A DNA stretch of 41,331 nt from Prevotella sp. (GTDB lineage Bacteria > Bacteroidota > Bacteroidia > Bacteroidales > Bacteroidaceae). A program made the translations under genes and the position numbers. This document shows positions 39,077 to 41,331 of this stretch, one piece after another. The notes under the pieces are model-generated. The model was not told the DNA's origin. It ran no database searches and saw only the letters and a list, made by a program, of their open reading frames with translations. The stretch spans positions 1 to 41,331 of the forward strand of contig JAFVGS010000090.1 of NCBI GenBank assembly GCA_017474845.1, written 5' to 3'. Position 1 is the stretch's first letter; each line of letters starts with the position of its first letter.

Positions 39077-39232
39077 GGCTCGGCGAAAAAATCGTTTTGC
39101 GGATTATAATTGACGGGTTAAACTTCGTTAATCGGATAGGCAATATAGGGCATAATAGCGCACCTCTCACCACCCGTTTCTGATTCCGCGAACTGCTATA
39201 TTTTGCATAGCAATAGAACCAGGAAAAGATAG

Positions 39233-39240
39233 TAGTTTTG
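39233..39240 (+). promoter_or_regulatory. -7 promoter box (TAGTTTTG) of integrase remnant
   Basis: TAnnTTTG match 29 bases before the ATG at 39270, evidence that this gene was once functional host DNA. Confidence 0.45.
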
Positions 39241-39269
39241 CAGCTGGAATTTAAAAACGAGTAGGAAAC

Positions 39270-39528
39270 ATGAGTAGAAGCACATTTTCAGTATTGTTCT
39301 ACGTGAACAGAGGTAAGGAGAAGGGAGGGACCACGAGACTGAGTGTCACGGGGAGGGTACCACGGCATCGTGCCAGTGATGGGCAGGGTTACAATCAATT
39401 GTAGCCAAAGCCAGTTCAGTTGTAAGATTATCTCTGACCGCCAGAAGAAGTACACGGAGGATTTTTTGACAACAGTCAAGCAGGAAATTCAGTCATCAGC
39501 TAATAAGGGAGATAATGGAATAGTCTAA
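39270..39528 (+). pseudogene. Remnant of a Bacteroidetes tyrosine recombinase
   Basis: ATG 39270 opens MSRSTFSVLFYVNRGKEKGG, the N-terminus of Bacteroidetes conjugative-transposon-type integrases ('xRSTFxVLFYxxRxKxKxNG'). The frame shifts near 39345 to GIVPVMGRVTINCSQSQFSC, the next stretch of the same domain. After a deletion only KKYTEDFLTTVKQEIQSSAN remains before stops. The catalytic domain is missing. An old integrase gene, decayed by frameshift and internal deletion, next to the prophage right end but not part of it. Confidence 0.65.
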
Positions 39529-39537
39529 AGAGCAACA

Positions 39538-39570
39538 CTGTCCGAATGCTGATAGACAGCATTCGGACAG
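39538..39570. repeat. 14-bp perfect hairpin CTGTCCGAATGCTG / CAGCATTCGGACAG
   Basis: Arms 39538-39551 and 39557-39570 with a 5-base loop. No T tract on the right side (CGCCTTAAAA follows), so it is not a classical rightward terminator. May be a remnant of the integrase-bearing element or a recombination/attenuation site. Confidence 0.6.
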
Positions 39571-39647
39571 CGCCTTAAAAACAACCCAGGTAATTTGAAA
39601 TCTAAAGGCTGTCAGGAATCAATGTGTTAATTTTATATTTTTCTTCG

Positions 39648-39705
39648 TACTTGCAAACTTTTCATGCGAAATGTTTGCAAGTATCGAAAAAAAAGACTAC
39701 CTTTG
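39648..39705 (+). promoter_or_regulatory. NYN gene promoter with upstream inverted repeat TACTTGCAAAC
   Basis: TACTTGCAAAC (39648-39658) and GTTTGCAAGTA (39673-39683) are an 11-bp perfect inverted repeat just upstream of -7 box TACCTTTG (39698-39705). The arms extend by TTCG/CGAA with a one-base bulge. Likely operator for the downstream gene. Confidence 0.6.
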
Positions 39706-39750
39706 CAACAAAATTTATTAAGCTCCGCCATTCTTTCTTGAATGGACATG

Positions 39751-39773
39751 GCCGTCCGAGGACGGCTTTTTTT
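39751..39773 (+). terminator. Leader terminator before the NYN gene
   Basis: GCCGTCC-ga-GGACGGC and seven T, only 21 bases before the gene start and about 60 bases after the predicted transcription start. A hairpin CCATTC-tttctt-GAATGG (39728-39745) precedes it. Suggests attenuation of the gene or a separate short RNA. Confidence 0.65.
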
Positions 39774-39793
39774 ATTATACAGACATAAGCAAT

Positions 39794-40462
39794 ATGGCAC
39801 AACGCGTAACATTCTACATTGACGGATGATTCAACTTCTACTATGGTCTTCGTCGCACAAAGCGCAACGAACCGCAGTGGGGTGACTATTACTGGATTAA
39901 CATGGTGAAACTTTGCCAAGGTTTTCTTGGTGAAGGACAGGAAGTGGAGAAAGTTATCTATTTTACTGCCTCACCGCTTAACCCTGAAAAGAGCAGTCGC
40001 CAGAGTGCTTTTCTCAATGCAAACAAGCTTATCAATGGCAACCGTTTCGAGGTCGTGCGTGGCAAGTATCTTGACAAGCAAATCCAATGCCCCAATTGTC
40101 ATTATGCTATTTCGCGTCCTGAAGAAAAGAAAACCGACGTGAATATTTCCGTGAGGATGATTGCCTACTGTGTGCTTGATGCAACTGATACCATTGTGCT
40201 CGTCAGTGCCGACAGCGATCTTGTTCCACCCTTAGAGTTCATTCAAAAGCAATATCCAGAGAAGCGAATTAAGGTCTATTTCCCGCCATCAAACTTTAGC
40301 TGTGACCTGAAAGATAACCTTACGCATCATAGCAGTAAACCTGTTCTTATGTATAAGAATGAACGCCGTTTCCGCGATGCCATTATGCCAGATGTGGTGA
40401 CGGATGACACCAAGCGTTACGAAGTGCCAGAGAAATGGCGACCTGCAAATATCGTGAGGTAA
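39794..40462 (+). pseudogene. NYN-domain (PIN-like) RNase gene with in-frame TGA
   Basis: From ATG 39794: MAQRVTFYIDG, TGA (39827), FNFYYGLRRTKRNEPQWGDY and on to 222 codons in all. NYN proteins of this type read 'FYIDGFNFYYGLR', so the TGA is an extra codon: GGATTC became GGATGATTC by duplication of GAT. Downstream DVNISVRMIAYCVLDATDTI and VLVSADSDLVPPLEFIQKQY carry the conserved acidic residues of the NYN RNase site, and a CPNCHYAISRPEEK knuckle is present. Restart at ATG 39902 would give 186 residues without the first catalytic Asp. Leader carries operator and attenuator. Confidence 0.75.
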
Positions 40463-40745
40463 TTTCTTCAATCACTTCCCTCTCTACTGAAAATTCTTAT
40501 TCAGCATTTGTATCTACTCATCTATTGATGTCTTTGCTGTTTCCAGTTCTTCCAACTTCTGCTGTGCCAGCGTCATTGCTTGTTTGGTATATCTCATATC
40601 TATATACAAAAAATGTCCCGCTGGGTACGCTGTTCTTATGGGAAGCGGGCGGGATTTGTCGGTCCAAAGATAGTGCTTTTTACTGAAATAACAAATTCTT
40701 AGTGAAGAAAAAAAACTTTTGAAGCTAACATCTTTGATTATCTTA
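40463..40745. other. Intergenic region with a leftward promoter and a 27-residue frame
   Basis: A minus-strand -7 box TATCTTTG (40665-40672) precedes a leader and a short frame from ATG 40597 to stop 40514 (MRYTKQAMTLAQQKLEELET ...). The frame is too short to identify; it may be the decayed start of a larger host gene. Confidence 0.4.
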
Positions 40746-41087
40746 TTATTCATCGCCATAGATGGCTTTTATTAGTCGTAACGCCTCTTGCACCTCAGCA
40801 TCACCTTCGTCCAGCCACTGCCTTACCATTTTCAAAGCATGTTGGCGCACAGTATCATGAATGTCACCTTTGAACATTTGCACCGTAATGTTCTTTCGAT
40901 ACTTCTTGCATCCCAGTTCCTCTGCACGCATCCACGCCAGGAGCGAGATGTTATAGTTACCACCTCTTGCATATCGCCGACCAATCTTGTCCAACTCTTC
41001 TAAGGCAGTCGTCTTAACTATCATTCGTTCTAATGTTGACTGGCGCATATTTTCGTTAATCTTATCTTTAGAAATTAGGGCTTCCAT
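40746..41087 (-). CDS. Small helical host protein, function unknown
   Basis: 113 residues from ATG 41087; a start at 41096 adds three residues. Almost all helical: MEALISKDKINENMRQSTLE, EELDKIGRRYARGGNYNISL, KMVRQWLDEGDAEVQEALRL. I do not recognise the family. The regular amphipathic helices recall HEAT-type or four-helix regulators. Two copies of TCGGCCAAAG (41181-41190, 41199-41208) lie upstream. Outside the prophage. Confidence 0.6.
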   Translation of the reverse strand: MEALISKDKINENMRQSTLERMIVKTTALEELDKIGRRYARGGNYNISLLAWMRAEELGCKKYRKNITVQMFKGDIHDTVRQHALKMVRQWLDEGDAEVQEALRLIKAIYGDE

Positions 41088-41259
41088 CCTATGCAAGTAT
41101 AATAAAATGGCAGCCCTAAGATTTGCGATTTTAATTCAGCATCTAATTTTACGACGACTCCTCTTTGCCTTTCTTTTTGCTCGGCCAAAGTAGTATTGTC
41201 GGCCAAAGAATATACTTTCAAGATAGAAGTGCAATCCTATAGGGGTAATTTCTCTCCCT

Positions 41260-41331
41260 AAAATGGAAGGGAGGAGGAGTCCCCGCAGGGGGTGGAGGAT
41301 GTCCCCGGAGCGTAGCGGAGGGACATCCTCC
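41260..41331. repeat. Intergenic palindromic repeat, cut by window edge
   Basis: GGAGGATGTCCC (41294-41305) pairs with GGGACATCCTCC (41320-41331), 12 bp perfect, around CGGAGCGTAGCGGA. CTCCCT...AGGGAG (41255-41273 region) lies just before. GC-rich, non-coding, like the dispersed repeats common between Prevotella genes. Confidence 0.6.

Larger units (their letters stand above)
2205..39200 (+). mobile_element. Mu-like transposable prophage, siphovirus type, about 37 kb
   Basis: Contains in order a repressor, MuA-type transposase, MuB-type ATPase, early proteins, Mu-type head genes (terminase, gp36, portal DUF935, gpF, gpG, ClpP-like protease/scaffold, major capsid), lysis genes, long-tail genes with tape measure, fibre and DNA-modification genes. 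No integrase belongs to it, in keeping with integration by transposition. Boundaries are approximate. The left end lies after the terminator at 2204 and before the repressor stop at 2540. The right end lies after the terminator at 38957 and before the integrase remnant at 39270. I could not identify a 5-bp target duplication by eye. Apart from one small interrupted gene near each end of the lytic region, all key modules look intact. Confidence 0.85.
38900..39225. other. Non-coding right end of the prophage
   Basis: Holds the terminator (38919-38957), three CGTTTCGTTTTA repeats (38996-39076) and a stretch GTTAAACTTCGTTAATCGGATAGG whose reverse complement shares TATCCGATTAAC with 12029-12040. 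No gene seen. The phage/host junction should lie at the far end of this segment. Confidence 0.5.

Noticed and set aside
2460-39162. Direct repeat ATAGCGCA (2460-2467 and 39155-39162) as attachment site
   Set aside because: 8 bases, no adjacent structure, and transposable phages make a 5-bp duplication, so chance is likely.
39343-39528. 61-residue frame as a separate gene
   Set aside because: It is the frameshifted middle of the integrase remnant starting at 39270.
9337-40462. Global stop-codon reassignment (TGA or TAG) in phage or host
   Set aside because: Many clear genes here end normally with TGA or TAA, and each in-frame stop is better explained by a local mutation.

Overview
The window is a stretch of Bacteroidetes chromosome, most likely Prevotella/Segatella or a close gut relative, carrying an almost complete Mu-like transposable prophage. 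The organism call rests on three things. Promoters have the Bacteroidetes -7 box TAnnTTTG (at 1858, 3259, 11717, 13188, 18554, 37375, 39698). The left flank has a BspA/DUF285 leucine-rich surface protein. The phage proteins resemble those I know from Bacteroides and Prevotella prophages. No taxonomic search was possible, so genus is inference.

Layout. 1-2204 is host DNA: the edge of an IS1634-like transposase, a frameshifted BspA-like gene with a structured leader, and a small conserved gene with its own promoter and terminator. About 2205-39200 is the prophage. It starts with six TTAGGGTGTCA repeats, then a leftward CI/LexA-type repressor facing a rightward early promoter across a palindromic operator. 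The rightward early operon (3375-11621) encodes a MuA-type transposase, a MuB-type ATPase, a second P-loop ATPase, many small early proteins, a DUF4406 protein, a GemA-like protein and DUF3164, and ends at a terminator. Late genes diverge from a control region at 18468-18746. Leftward are small terminase, large terminase, gp36-like, portal, gpF-like minor head protein with a toxin-like C-terminus, gpG-like and gp37-like genes. Rightward are ClpP-type protease/scaffold, major capsid, amidase, spanin-like genes, tail tube, tail chaperone with a programmed -1 frameshift, a 1786-residue tape measure, tail tip proteins and a fibre with a deacetylase-like C-terminus. There is no contractile sheath, so this is a Mu-like head and transposition system on a long flexible tail. 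The right end has a candidate leftward structured RNA (36938-37067), a Dam-type methylase and a divergent thymidylate synthase relative with Asp where dUMP enzymes have Asn, a sign of dCMP specificity. 39200-41331 is host DNA with an integrase remnant, a disrupted NYN gene and one small gene.

How it works together. The repressor probably holds the early operon off through operators at 3244-3287, and a near copy at 4254-4268 probably puts the leftward gene 3940-4251 in the same circuit. MuA and MuB homologues drive replicative transposition from the ends. Late genes build, fill and release virions, and the right-end enzymes may modify phage DNA as Mu mom does.

Most notable: a pseudoknot-like RNA candidate between the fibre and methylase genes; two copies of a structured element whose stems differ in sequence but stay paired around a conserved core; a predicted dCMP hydroxymethylase-like enzyme beside an adenine methylase; and a PD-(D/E)xK-like toxin domain on the minor head protein. 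Exact prophage termini and the target duplication could not be fixed by eye.
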